Positions 1 through 8,029 of a stretch of DNA of 64,000 nt are shown here, piece by piece. The notes beneath the pieces were generated by a model. The model was not told the DNA's origin and searched no databases. It was given only the letters and a program-made list of their open reading frames with translations. The translations under genes were made by a program, and so were the position numbers. Source of the stretch: Tunicatimonas sp964551335 (GTDB lineage Bacteria > Bacteroidota > Bacteroidia > Cytophagales > Cyclobacteriaceae). Numbering within the stretch: the first letter of the stretch is position 1; every line of letters begins with the position of its first letter. Where the stretch lies: contig CAZKCO010000005.1 of assembly GCA_964551335.1 (NCBI GenBank), positions 186,001-250,000 on the forward strand. Direction: 5' to 3'.

Positions 1-1086
1 GTCATACTGGATATTTCAGGGAAAGCCTCTCGGGTTGATTGGCAGTTGGAAGAACTGAATCCTGGATTCATTACCAGCCCTTTTTTGACTGATCAAACCC
101 ATTCGCCCTATATCCGGGCCGATATTCACTACCGTTCGGGAGAAGAGGAATGGCAGGTAAATCCTGCTGCTAACCTCCGGCACTACTCCGAGGTCCGTAA
201 CTTCCTTCTTAAGCATATAACCCAAAATTCACCAGCTCCAATACATACTCCGGCTCGCAGTGAGCAGTATTCAGCCAGCGATCGGACTCATTTTAACTCT
301 ATAGTTGAAAAGGCAATTCAGCAGATTGAGCAAGGAGCCTTTAAAAAAGTAGTCCCTTCGCGCCGTAAGATAGTAGCACTTCCACCCAATTTTGATGTGG
401 CCGCTACTTTTCAGCAGTTCTGCGAAGCCTATCCGGCTGCTTTTGTTTCAGTCTTCTCAATTCCCGGAATTGGAACCTGGATGGGCGCATCGCCCGAAAT
501 ACTAGTTAGCACTTACCAAGCTGATCGACGGAGAATATTTCGTACTGTGGCGCTGGCTGGTACGCAACCCTTGCAGGGAGAGGATCCACTGAAGAACGCT
601 GCCTGGCGCCAGAAGGAGATTGAAGAACAGGCGATGGTGAGCCGCTATATCATCAACTGCTTTAAGAAAATTCGCCTGCGCGAGTTTGAAGAAGATGGGC
701 CTAAAACCACCGCTGCCGGTAACCTGCTTCACCTTCGTACTGATTTTACGGTAGACATGGATGCCACTAATTTTCCCGAATTGGGTTCGGTGATGTTGAA
801 ATTACTTCATCCTACCTCCGCCGTTTGCGGTATGCCTAAGGAGTCGGCCTTAGCGTTTATCCAACAACACGAAGGTTATGACCGGTCTTTTTTCAGCGGT
901 TTTCTGGGTCCGGTAAACGTACAAGACGAAATTCATCTGTTCGTAAACCTTCGTTGCATGCAACTGCTGGGTCAGCAAGCTGCTCTTTACGCTGGAGCAG
1001 GTCTTACTATTGATTCAGAATCGGAAAAAGAATGGGCCGAAACTGAAATCAAAATGCGCACTGTGCAGCAGTTTCTACAACAATAG
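1..1086 (+). CDS. menF: Isochorismate synthase, 5'-truncated by the window edge
   Basis: Converts chorismate to isochorismate, the first committed step to menaquinone (or a catechol siderophore). The frame is open from base 1, so the true start lies outside the window; an internal TTG at 46 is not a credible start. The visible part is the chorismate-binding domain shared by MenF/EntC/DhbC and anthranilate synthase I. Motifs seen include KKVVPSRRK, GASPEILV, the LAGT segment followed by an EI-E helix, the HPTSAVCGMPK stretch and FFSGFLGP, with a GAGLT..S-E-EWxETE-K ending typical of the family's magnesium and substrate site. Menaquinone is the usual respiratory quinone in Bacteroidota, so MenF is the likelier role. 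It is convergent with the TolC gene with only 20 bp between them. Confidence 0.92.
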   Translation, partial: VILDISGKASRVDWQLEELNPGFITSPFLTDQTHSPYIRADIHYRSGEEEWQVNPAANLRHYSEVRNFLLKHITQNSPAPIHTPARSEQYSASDRTHFNSIVEKAIQQIEQGAFKKVVPSRRKIVALPPNFDVAATFQQFCEAYPAAFVSVFSIPGIGTWMGASPEILVSTYQADRRRIFRTVALAGTQPLQGEDPLKNAAWRQKEIEEQAMVSRYIINCFKKIRLREFEEDGPKTTAAGNLLHLRTDFTVDMDATNFPELGSVMLKLLHPTSAVCGMPKESALAFIQQHEGYDRSFFSGFLGPVNVQDEIHLFVNLRCMQLLGQQAALYAGAGLTIDSESEKEWAETEIKMRTVQQFLQQ

Positions 1087-1106
1087 CAATTTCGTTTTTC
1101 TCTCGG

Positions 1107-2465
1107 TTAGTTTCTTTGAGCTACAATATTCTCCGGTTGTAGCTTACCCATGAAATAGTCTAAAGCAGTTTTCTGAAAAATAAGCTGATAGTTTGCCTGA
1201 GCCTGGGTAGCCTGGGCTTCTACGTAAGAAGCATTCACTAAGCTCAAATCAATAATATTACTGACACCCAGACGGAAACGCTCGCGCTCGGCTTCCAGTG
1301 CTTGTTCAGCTGCTTTAAGCTGGGCCTCGGCGGCAATAATTCGTTGCTTGGTTGCTTTGTAATCGGCAATGGCGGTTTGTAGCTGCTCGAATATATTTCG
1401 CTTTAAATCTTCTAAATCAAGTTCAGCATTATTCATTACCTGTTTGTTGCGCTGCACTGCGGCATAGTTATCCAAGTTAGAAAAGATGGGAATATTCAGA
1501 TCTAAACTGATTACACTCACCCGGTTAATATCAAATAACTGGTCGGAAACCGGAGCGTCGAAGAGGGTAGAATACTGCGAACCAATGTAGTAGCCGGCAC
1601 TTAACCGGGGTAAATATCCCGAGCGAGCTACCTTCATCCCGTAGTAGCTAGTCTGAATAATATTTTCTTGCTGCTTAATATCCGGCCGATTAGCTATCGC
1701 CTGATTATAGGCTTCCTCTATGCTGACTACTTCCGAAAGTATTTCCCATTGGCTGATATCCGGCTCGGCAAACGACCAGTTCTTGAATGGATCAATCTGC
1801 AATATCCGGATTAGTTGTACCTTGCTAATGGTAAGCGCATTTTCTGCTTCTACAACCGTCAGGGCCGCCCGCTTAGTTTGGGCTTCCTGATTATATAAAT
1901 CGGCAATATTAAACTGAGCGCCACTTTCTACAAAGGTGCGGGTACTTTCTAGTAATTCTTCTTGCTGCTCTAAGTTGGCCTCCTGAATACGAAGTAGCTC
2001 CTGGTTAAGTAACACCTGCAGATACTGCTGCGATACATTGAACGTAACGTCTTGCTTGGTTTGGTTGATCAGGTTGAGTTGAGCTTCAGCATTCTCCTGC
2101 GACTGCCGCAGTTGATTGATATTTCTGAATCCGTTGAACAGCGTCATGGAAGCTCCTAATCCGCCATCCATCCGGTTATTAATTTCTTCGGTAAACTCAC
2201 CGGCAGTTTGATCAAATTGCCGTCCGTAAATTCGCGAGCCTCCCGCCTGAAATCCAACCGAAGGGGCAAACTGGGCGTAAGCCTGGGATCGTTCTGCCTG
2301 GCTTACTTCCAACAGGTTACGTTGCTGCTGAATCTGAATATTTTCCCGTAGGGCGATACTTACGGCTTCTTCGTAGGTGAGCGTACTGTCTTCTTGCGCC
2401 CATCCAACTATCCCGAAGCAACTAAATGAAAATGTTAGTAATATATGTATTATAAATCGTGTCAT
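1107..2465 (-). CDS. TolC-family outer-membrane efflux protein
   Basis: Outer-membrane channel of a tripartite efflux system. The 452-residue product has a signal peptide (MTRFIIHILL through FGIVGWAQ) followed by two OEP repeats rich in Gln/Ala/Glu helices, including the typical C-terminal helix words ERFRLGVSNIIDL and AQAQANYQ. I place the start at the ATG at 2465, one base after the stop of the upstream ATPase, because it gives a clean signal peptide; longer in-frame readings run into the ATPase gene. The one-base gap to the ATPase gene implies an operon. With the HlyD adaptor (6778) and FtsX-type permeases (9716-17169) it probably forms a MacAB-TolC-like exporter. Substrate unknown. Confidence 0.9.
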   Translation of the reverse strand: MTRFIIHILLTFSFSCFGIVGWAQEDSTLTYEEAVSIALRENIQIQQQRNLLEVSQAERSQAYAQFAPSVGFQAGGSRIYGRQFDQTAGEFTEEINNRMDGGLGASMTLFNGFRNINQLRQSQENAEAQLNLINQTKQDVTFNVSQQYLQVLLNQELLRIQEANLEQQEELLESTRTFVESGAQFNIADLYNQEAQTKRAALTVVEAENALTISKVQLIRILQIDPFKNWSFAEPDISQWEILSEVVSIEEAYNQAIANRPDIKQQENIIQTSYYGMKVARSGYLPRLSAGYYIGSQYSTLFDAPVSDQLFDINRVSVISLDLNIPIFSNLDNYAAVQRNKQVMNNAELDLEDLKRNIFEQLQTAIADYKATKQRIIAAEAQLKAAEQALEAERERFRLGVSNIIDLSLVNASYVEAQATQAQANYQLIFQKTALDYFMGKLQPENIVAQRN

Positions 2466-2466
2466 A

Positions 2467-3162
2467 CTAGGCACTTTGTTCTTCTTTCTGAATTTGTTCA
2501 TCACTCTGGATAGCTCCATCCACAATATTGACAATGCGGTCACTGTAGCTAGCACCTTCTTCTGAGTGAGTCACCTGAATAATCGTCATACCTTCCTTAT
2601 TAAGCTGCTTGAACAGCTCCATTACCTGCCGGCCCTGTTCCGAGTGAAGGTTGCCGGTAGGTTCATCAGCCAATAGTAGTTTCGGTCGTCCGGCAATGGC
2701 GCGGGCTACTCCCACCAGTTGTTGTTGCCCTCCCGAAAGTTGCTCCGGAAAAAGATCCTTCTTTGCTACCATCTGAAACCGGTCAAGTAGTTCCGCCACT
2801 CGGGCTTTGCGTTCTTTTCCCTTCATATTTTGGTACAACAGTGGAGTCTCAATGTTTTCGTATACTGTCAATTCATCAATTAAGTGATAAGCCTGAAATA
2901 CATAGCCAATCGTATGCTTTTGCAGTTCGCTTCGCTGGCGCTCCCGTAGCTTGTGTACTGGTTGGTCGCGCAAGTAGTATTCACCGGCCGAAGGAGGATC
3001 GAGTAAGCCGATAATGTTTAGTAGGGTAGATTTGCCCGCTCCGCTGGGTCCCATAATAGTCATAAATTCGCCTTCCTGGACTTCAAGATCCACCCCCTTT
3101 AGTATAAAGGTCTTCTTAAAGCGAGACTGCACGAATTTGTCAACATCAATTAATTTGAGCAT
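2467..3162 (-). CDS. ABC transporter ATP-binding protein, MacB/LolD type
   Basis: Cytoplasmic ATPase that would drive FtsX/MacB-type permeases. Walker A GPSGAGKS is at residues 38-45, the Q-loop near YVFQ at 87-90, the ABC signature LSGGQQQ at 142-148, and Walker B LLLADE at 162-167 followed by PTGNL. The length (231 aa) is standard for the LolD/MacB/YknY clade. Odd point: the position after the signature, nearly always Arg or Lys in this clade, is Leu (QQQLVGVARA), whereas the paralogue at 8524 has the usual QQQRVAIARA. It is the first gene of a two-gene minus-strand operon with TolC and sits behind a sigma-54-like promoter with two upstream dyads (3245-3349). Confidence 0.93.
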   Translation of the reverse strand: MLKLIDVDKFVQSRFKKTFILKGVDLEVQEGEFMTIMGPSGAGKSTLLNIIGLLDPPSAGEYYLRDQPVHKLRERQRSELQKHTIGYVFQAYHLIDELTVYENIETPLLYQNMKGKERKARVAELLDRFQMVAKKDLFPEQLSGGQQQLVGVARAIAGRPKLLLADEPTGNLHSEQGRQVMELFKQLNKEGMTIIQVTHSEEGASYSDRIVNIVDGAIQSDEQIQKEEQSA

Positions 3163-3244
3163 AGTAGTATAATTATGAATGAGTTAGTTTTTCAAAAATG
3201 AATTTGTGGACTCAATATATATTCAACCATTCAGATAATGATAT

Positions 3245-3261
3245 GCCAACAAATATGCCAA
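3245..3261 (-). promoter_or_regulatory. Candidate sigma-54 (-24/-12) promoter of the ATPase-TolC operon
   Basis: Read on the minus strand the sequence is TTGGCATATTTGTTGGC, close to the sigma-54 consensus TTGGCACGnnnnTTGCw; the -24 GG and the -12 TTG are correctly spaced. The -12 G (3247) lies 85 bp from the ATG at 3162. The proximal upstream dyad is centred 73.5 bp upstream of this G, the same geometry as at the two other promoters of the region. Confidence 0.55.
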
Positions 3262-3312
3262 GCGCTAATTCAGCCGATATGCAAGGTTTTTGCGTTATTC
3301 TAGGGATTCTAC

Positions 3313-3349
3313 CGTCCGTTTTTGAAAAGCAGGTGTTCGTTATCGTACA
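3313..3349. promoter_or_regulatory. Paired enhancer-like dyads upstream of the ATPase-TolC operon
   Basis: Two 16-bp dyads of the form TGT-N-CG-N4-CG-N-ACA. The distal one, TGTTCGTTATCGTACA (3334-3349), matches all 12 fixed positions; the proximal one, CGTCCGTTTTTGAAAA (3313-3328), matches 9 of 12. Their centres (3320.5 and 3341.5) are exactly 21 bp, two helical turns, apart. They are probably sites for the NtrC-like regulator at 5039-6436. Confidence 0.6.
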
Positions 3350-3434
3350 CTCGATTAATTAATCCGCTAATCAATCGGCAATAGACGTTTGTATCACTTT
3401 TTTAAACTATGTAATGAATTATACCGTTCTTGCA

Positions 3435-3465
3435 TTGAATTATTTTAAGCACCCTTTTACCTTTG
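3435..3465 (+). promoter_or_regulatory. Bacteroidota-type vegetative promoter for the 52-aa lipoprotein
   Basis: TTG at 3435-3437, then a 20-bp spacer, then TACCTTTG at 3458-3465, which matches the Bacteroidota -33 TTTG / -7 TAnnTTTG pattern. The gene's ATG is at 3485, so the predicted leader is short. Confidence 0.55.
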
Positions 3466-3484
3466 AAGTAAAAAGTAAGGTGTT

Positions 3485-3643
3485 ATGAAGAAAAAAATCT
3501 TAACAATGGTCTTAGCCGGCAGCTTATTTTCTCTAGCTGGTTGCTACACGCATATGTGCCCTACGTATTCAGTAAAACCGATTAAGAAACCCGCTACAGA
3601 AAGGGTGCAACAGTTAGAAAACTCGCTAGAAAAAGCATCATAG
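3485..3643 (+). CDS. Small 52-aa lipoprotein of unknown function
   Basis: An ATG at 3485 opens a 52-codon frame ending in TAG at 3641-3643. The product has a lysine-rich start, a hydrophobic stretch and a lipobox LAGC with the lipidated Cys at residue 20, then a short mature part beginning CYTHMCPTYSVKP and ending in a polar helix ERVQQLENSLEKAS. I recognise no family. Support comes from three sources: a vegetative promoter match just upstream (3435-3465), a convincing signal peptide with lipobox, and an intrinsic terminator directly downstream (3671-3697), so it looks like a monocistronic unit. It lies between the ATPase-TolC operon and the two-component genes and might be an envelope accessory, but that is inference. 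Confidence 0.7.
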   Translation: MKKKILTMVLAGSLFSLAGCYTHMCPTYSVKPIKKPATERVQQLENSLEKAS

Positions 3644-3670
3644 GACATTAGATGGTTAACAGGTAGGAAT

Positions 3671-3697
3671 AAGCAGCCAAGTGGTTGCTTTTTTTTG
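3671..3697 (+). terminator. Intrinsic terminator of the small lipoprotein gene
   Basis: Stem AGCAGCC (3672-3678), AAGT loop and GGTTGCT (3683-3689) with one G-U pair, followed by seven or more T residues. Confidence 0.75.
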
Positions 3698-3699
3698 TT

Positions 3700-5049
3700 T
3701 TATAGCTGCAGCGTAAAAGTAGTACCGTGCCCTACTTCTGAAGTAGCGGTAAGATTGCCCTGGTGCATCTGCATAATTCGCTGTGACAAGCTTAGTCCTA
3801 TACCCGAACCATCGCGCTTGGTAGTGTAAAAAGGAATAAAAATCTTATCCAGTGCTTCCGGCTCAATGCCCGGCCCATTGTCGGAAATATCAATGTAGGC
3901 CCGCTGCTCATGGTCGGCGTAAACCGAAACCCGAATTGTCGGATTGTCCACTTCCTCCAGTACTTCGGCGGCATTCTTCAGGATATTGATGAGCACCATC
4001 TCAATTAGTTTACTGTCAACCCGCACAATCATGTTGGGAGGGTCAACATTTACCTCAATATTCACCTTGCTATCGGCCACTCCCGCTTTTATCAATTTCA
4101 CTACTTCATCAATCAAATCTTTAATTTTTACCCGAGCAAAATCAGGCTGAGGAATGTTGGTAAAATTACGGTAGGCTTCTACAAAGTTAACTAACCCTTT
4201 ACTGCGATTTTCTATGGTGCGCAGACTCATATTAATGTCATCGTAGGCTTCCTGGTCGAAAACCATCGTTCCGTTCTGGCGAACTACATCTTCCTGAATA
4301 ATATCAATAGCAGTACCCGCCAGCGAAGCAATGGGAGTGATGGAATTCATAATTTCGTGCCGAAGCACTTTCGTCAGATTCTGCCAGGCTTCAATTTCCT
4401 GCTGCTGCAATTCTGATAAAATATTCTGGATAGAAACCAGCTTATAGGTACTTCCTCGTAGGCGCAATTCCGTCGCATTAATCGCCAGGTGTAAGTCAGG
4501 GCTAGGCTTGATTAGTGTTTTCGAACCGGTAGGAAGGTTGATAATAATATTATAGAGTTCCGGGTTAACAATGGATAACTCACGAATTTTGGTAAGATGG
4601 GGCGTTTTTAGGTAGCGACGAGCAGTATTGTTCAGCAATTCAACATTTCCTTGATCATCATAGGATAAAAGTCCCACATTTACGTGCTGTACTACTGTTT
4701 TTAAATACTGCCAATGTTCTTCTTTTTCGGCCCGGGCTTTCCGAAAGGCATCGAATACCTCGTTGAACATCCGGTTCAGATCGCGAAAGCTTTCACCCAA
4801 CTGGCTATCTTTATTGAAACCAGCTGTAAAATCAGAGTACTTAACTGCTTCTAAAAAGCGAGTAAGCTTACGGTTTGCTTCCAGCACATATTGATATAGC
4901 TCGAATATTTGATAGATAACCAGCATTGAGATGATGACTCCGCTGACGTACCGTTCCGTATAGAACACAAAATACAAACACAGCAGCATACTCGCCGCTA
5001 ACAGAATAATACGTATGAGCAGGGTCCACTCAAATCGACTAAATATCAT
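3700..5049 (-). CDS. Membrane sensor histidine kinase, NtrB-like
   Basis: Sensor kinase of the two-component pair with the NtrC-like regulator encoded just upstream (11-bp overlap). The 449 residues start with two membrane helices (about 10-30 and 35-53), then a linker helix, a PAS-like region (about 112-210), the DHp helix with phospho-acceptor His231 in LRHEIMNSITP, and the HATPase domain: N box NILKNAAEVL (355-364), G1 DNGPGI (390-395), G2 GSGIGLS (414-420). The very short loop between the two membrane helices argues for sensing in the membrane or cytoplasm rather than in the periplasm, as in envelope-stress kinases. It lies inside the efflux gene cluster and should control its sigma-54 promoters. 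Confidence 0.93.
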   Translation of the reverse strand: MIFSRFEWTLLIRIILLAASMLLCLYFVFYTERYVSGVIISMLVIYQIFELYQYVLEANRKLTRFLEAVKYSDFTAGFNKDSQLGESFRDLNRMFNEVFDAFRKARAEKEEHWQYLKTVVQHVNVGLLSYDDQGNVELLNNTARRYLKTPHLTKIRELSIVNPELYNIIINLPTGSKTLIKPSPDLHLAINATELRLRGSTYKLVSIQNILSELQQQEIEAWQNLTKVLRHEIMNSITPIASLAGTAIDIIQEDVVRQNGTMVFDQEAYDDINMSLRTIENRSKGLVNFVEAYRNFTNIPQPDFARVKIKDLIDEVVKLIKAGVADSKVNIEVNVDPPNMIVRVDSKLIEMVLINILKNAAEVLEEVDNPTIRVSVYADHEQRAYIDISDNGPGIEPEALDKIFIPFYTTKRDGSGIGLSLSQRIMQMHQGNLTATSEVGHGTTFTLQL

Positions 5050-6436
5050 ATTTCTCTAACCTCCGGTACAGCGAAGCGCGGGTTAACCCCAAATCGCCGG
5101 CTGCTTTAGAAATGTTTCCGCCGTGCTTCTTCAGCACCTTGCGGATTAATAGTTTTTCCACTTCTTCCAGATCATATTTTTCCAGATGAAGTTCATCTTG
5201 CTCTTTCCCCTGCTTGGCATTATCAGCATTGAAAAAGAAGTCTTCGGGTTGCAGGGTAGGTTTATTACTCAGAATAACGGCTCGTTCTACTGAGTGCTGT
5301 AGTTCGCGCACGTTACCCGGCCAGTGGTACTTCTGCATTCGCTTGATAGCACTAGCGCTGATAGAATGAATTGGCTTATTATACTTTTTGGAATACATAC
5401 TCAAAAAGTGAGTCGCCAGAGATTCCATATCCTCCAAACGCTCCCGCAGCGGAGGAAGATTAATTTCAATAGTATTGATCCGGTACAGTAAATCCTGACG
5501 GAATTCATTATTCTGTACCATTTCGTACAGGGGCATGTTGGTAGCGCAGATAAATCGCACATCTACATCGATTACTTTATTGGAGCCGACCGGAGTAACT
5601 CGCTTATTCTGTAAGGCCGTGAGTAACTTTGCCTGTAATGGTAATGATAGGTTTCCAATCTCATCCAAAAATAAAGTTCCTTCTGAGGCAGCCTCAAAGC
5701 GACCTACCCGGTCTTGTTTAGCATCGGTGAAGGAACCCTTCATATGCCCGAACAACTCGCTCTCAAATAACGATTCGGTTACGGCCCCTAAGTCCACATT
5801 AATAAACACGTTGTTTGCCCGCTCGGAACGACGATGAATAGCCCGAGCAATTACCTCCTTACCAGTTCCGTTTTCACCTAGGATTAATACGTTGGCATCG
5901 GTACTGGCTACCTGCTCAATCGTTTCAAATACCCGCTGCATAGCGGGGCTGTTACCAATTATATCCTGAAAATTGTGATTTAAGTCCGCATTTAGAATCT
6001 CTTGCTGAGAACGTAACTGATTAACTTCTGACTTGGTAGCTCGTAGTCTTAATGCTGCCATCACGGTAGCTAGCAGTTTCTCGTTGTTCCAAGGTTTCAG
6101 TACAAAATCTGTTGCTCCTTCTTTAATAGCCCGTACTGCCAAATCTACATCGCCGTAGGCCGTAATTAGAATAACTACAGCCGAGGGATCTTTTTCCAAT
6201 ATCTGATCTAGCCAGAAAAAACCCTCTTTGCCGCTACTTACATCTTTGGTAAAATTCATATCGAGCAGAATGACATCGTACTGCTCGTTACTGATAGTGG
6301 CCGGAATAGCTCCCGGGTTCTTCTCCGTATCTACTTGAAGGAAGTGACGTTTGAGGAAAATCTTGGCAGCTTGCAACACATCTTCGTTGTCGTCTACAAT
6401 CAGGATTTTTCCGGTTTTGTTAACAGTTCGGCTCAT
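5039..6436 (-). CDS. NtrC-family sigma-54-dependent response regulator
   Basis: Enhancer-binding activator. The receiver domain has DD at 15-16 and phospho-acceptor Asp59 in LLDMNF. The AAA+ domain has Walker A GENGTGKE (187-194) and Walker B LFLDEIG (255-261); the sigma-54-contacting loop reads GSFTDA (234-239) instead of the classical GAFTGA. The C-terminus is a Fis-type helix-turn-helix (GGNISKAAGDLGLTRASLYR, about 439-458). It is the first gene of a minus-strand pair with the kinase. The divergent spacer (6437-6777) carries three phased dyads, so the regulator probably acts on the HlyD operon opposite and possibly on itself. The three dyad clusters at 3313, 6593 and 9576 are the obvious candidate targets. 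Confidence 0.94.
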   Translation of the reverse strand: MSRTVNKTGKILIVDDNEDVLQAAKIFLKRHFLQVDTEKNPGAIPATISNEQYDVILLDMNFTKDVSSGKEGFFWLDQILEKDPSAVVILITAYGDVDLAVRAIKEGATDFVLKPWNNEKLLATVMAALRLRATKSEVNQLRSQQEILNADLNHNFQDIIGNSPAMQRVFETIEQVASTDANVLILGENGTGKEVIARAIHRRSERANNVFINVDLGAVTESLFESELFGHMKGSFTDAKQDRVGRFEAASEGTLFLDEIGNLSLPLQAKLLTALQNKRVTPVGSNKVIDVDVRFICATNMPLYEMVQNNEFRQDLLYRINTIEINLPPLRERLEDMESLATHFLSMYSKKYNKPIHSISASAIKRMQKYHWPGNVRELQHSVERAVILSNKPTLQPEDFFFNADNAKQGKEQDELHLEKYDLEEVEKLLIRKVLKKHGGNISKAAGDLGLTRASLYRRLEKYDI

Positions 6437-6450
6437 AATACATTAGGTTT

Positions 6451-6470
6451 GTGCTTATACTAGTGCCAAA
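6451..6470 (-). promoter_or_regulatory. Weak sigma-54-like element upstream of the regulator gene
   Basis: On the minus strand TTTGGCAC (6470-6463) is a perfect -24 element and AAGCAC follows, but the GG-to-GC spacing is 11 rather than 10. If real it would allow autoregulation from the divergent dyads at 6593-6650. Offered as a candidate only. Confidence 0.3.
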
Positions 6471-6592
6471 GATTATACCGTAAAGTATGAACAGCAGCTT
6501 GGCTGATTAGAATGAGAGAAGCAAAATTAAGTTTACGAAGCATATTCCAGCTTTTTGTCTATCTATACTTATTCAAAAGTAATAAACCCAGG

Positions 6593-6650
6593 TGTCCGAT
6601 TTCGAACTTAGAACGTACATAAGCGTACAAAGGTTGTTCGTTTTCGTACA
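6593..6650. promoter_or_regulatory. Three phased enhancer-like dyads in the regulator/HlyD divergent region
   Basis: Three 16-bp dyads separated by 5-bp linkers: TGTCCGATTTCGAACT (6593-6608), CGTACATAAGCGTACA (6614-6629) and TGTTCGTTTTCGTACA (6635-6650). They match the form TGT-N-CG-N4-CG-N-ACA at 11, 10 and 12 of 12 fixed positions. The centres at 6600.5, 6621.5 and 6642.5 are exactly 21 bp apart, which puts all three on the same face of the helix, as expected for an oligomerising NtrC-like activator. The proximal centre lies 74.5 bp upstream of the -12 G of the promoter at 6703. Confidence 0.65.
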
Positions 6651-6702
6651 CTCTTATTGCCTAAAGAGTGCTAAAAATCCGGCTTACAAGCCTTTTTCTG
6701 GT

Positions 6703-6718
6703 TTGGCACAGTGTTCGT
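6703..6718 (+). promoter_or_regulatory. Candidate sigma-54 promoter of the HlyD operon
   Basis: TTGGCACAGTGTTCGT: a perfect -24 TTGGCAC with a degenerate -12 (TCG for TTG). The -12 G at 6717 is 61 bp from the ATG at 6778. It aligns base for base with the elements at 3245 (minus) and 9664. Confidence 0.5.
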
Positions 6719-6777
6719 AACTTGTTTAAGTGTTGAATAAAATTTTGCACTAACAACCCCTAGATATTTGATGCCTT

Positions 6778-8028
6778 ATGGGAATGGATCGAAAAATAAA
6801 GAAGAAAAAGTGGACGACCGGACGGATAGTGGGTATAGGCTTAGGGCTTGTTTTTGTGTCCTTCATCCTCTATAGCTTTCTTTTCGCCGATAACCGATCA
6901 AAACTCAATGTAGACCGAGAAAAAATCACTATTTCTACTGTTAGCCAAGATATTTTCCAGGAACGTATTCCGGAAACTGGTATTGTAATGCCTAGCCAAA
7001 CTATCTACATGGATGCGGTAGAAGGTGGAGTAATAGAGGAAATTATACTAGAATCAGGCGCACTAGTAGATCGAGGAGACACTATCATGATACTGGACAA
7101 CTCTAATCTGCGGCTAGAGGTAATGAACCGGGAAGGGCAATTTTACGAACAGCTTAGCTTTTTGCGAAATAACCGCTTACAACTTGACCAGAATGACTTA
7201 CAGCAAAAAGCTCAGTTAGCTCAGATTGATTACCAATTACAATTGCTAGAACCTCAGTACAAGCGCTTTAAAGAATTGGCAGGTAAAAAACTAATTTCTC
7301 AGCGAGAACTGGAAGAAGTAGAGGAGCAGTACGAATATAATCAGCGGCTAAGGGATTTGACCTACAAATCGTATCAGTCAGACTCAATTTCACGCGCCAA
7401 CCAGTTGCGCCAGATTAGCATGTCAGAAGAACGGATGCTTCGCAGTTTGGAAGCTGTGGGGAGGATTTTAGATAACCTGGTTATTACCGCACCCACCAAC
7501 GGATTGTTAACCACACCTGATTGGGAACCAGGCCAATCAATTACTCCTGGTGAGCGATTAGGACAAGTCGCCTTACTGGATAGTTTTAAGGTACGCGTAG
7601 CCATTGACGAACTTTACCTACCGCGTATTGATGTGGGGCAGCAAGGTACTTTTACACTAGCGGGAGAAGAGTATCGATTGGAAATTTACAAGAAATATCC
7701 AACGGTGAGTGAAGGTAATTTTGAGGTAGATATGCAGTTTGTTGGTGCAGTACCGGAAGTCCGCCGGGGGCAATCGCTGAGAATCCGTTTAGAACTGGGA
7801 AGTTCTGAAGAAGCTCTACTGCTGGCTACGGGTGGCTTTTTCCGCGACACTGGCGGTAACTGGGTCTTTGTTATGAATAACGATGGTTCTCGTGCCTTTA
7901 AGCGAGATATTCGGTTGGGTCGTAAAAACCCTGAACACTACGAAGTACTGGAAGGGTTAGAACCCGGTGAAAAGGTGATTACTTCATCTTATGAGAACTT
8001 CGGCGACAATGAAGTGCTGGTATTTTGA
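6778..8028 (+). CDS. HlyD/MacA-type periplasmic adaptor subunit
   Basis: Membrane-fusion protein linking an inner-membrane ABC permease to TolC. The 416 residues comprise a basic start, one membrane anchor (about 18-38), a lipoyl-like half (around GGVIEEIILESGALVDRGD), a long alpha-hairpin rich in Gln/Leu/Glu (about 115-225), the returning lipoyl half with APTNGLL, a beta-barrel domain and a membrane-proximal domain ending in EGLEPGEKVITSSYENF. ATG codons at 6778 and 6784 are both possible; I use the first. The downstream ATPase at 8524 is probably its operon partner, the two being separated only by the inserted S23 cassette. Expression is likely from the sigma-54-like promoter at 6703. Confidence 0.92.
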   Translation: MGMDRKIKKKKWTTGRIVGIGLGLVFVSFILYSFLFADNRSKLNVDREKITISTVSQDIFQERIPETGIVMPSQTIYMDAVEGGVIEEIILESGALVDRGDTIMILDNSNLRLEVMNREGQFYEQLSFLRNNRLQLDQNDLQQKAQLAQIDYQLQLLEPQYKRFKELAGKKLISQRELEEVEEQYEYNQRLRDLTYKSYQSDSISRANQLRQISMSEERMLRSLEAVGRILDNLVITAPTNGLLTTPDWEPGQSITPGERLGQVALLDSFKVRVAIDELYLPRIDVGQQGTFTLAGEEYRLEIYKKYPTVSEGNFEVDMQFVGAVPEVRRGQSLRIRLELGSSEEALLLATGGFFRDTGGNWVFVMNNDGSRAFKRDIRLGRKNPEHYEVLEGLEPGEKVITSSYENFGDNEVLVF

Positions 8029-8029
8029 C

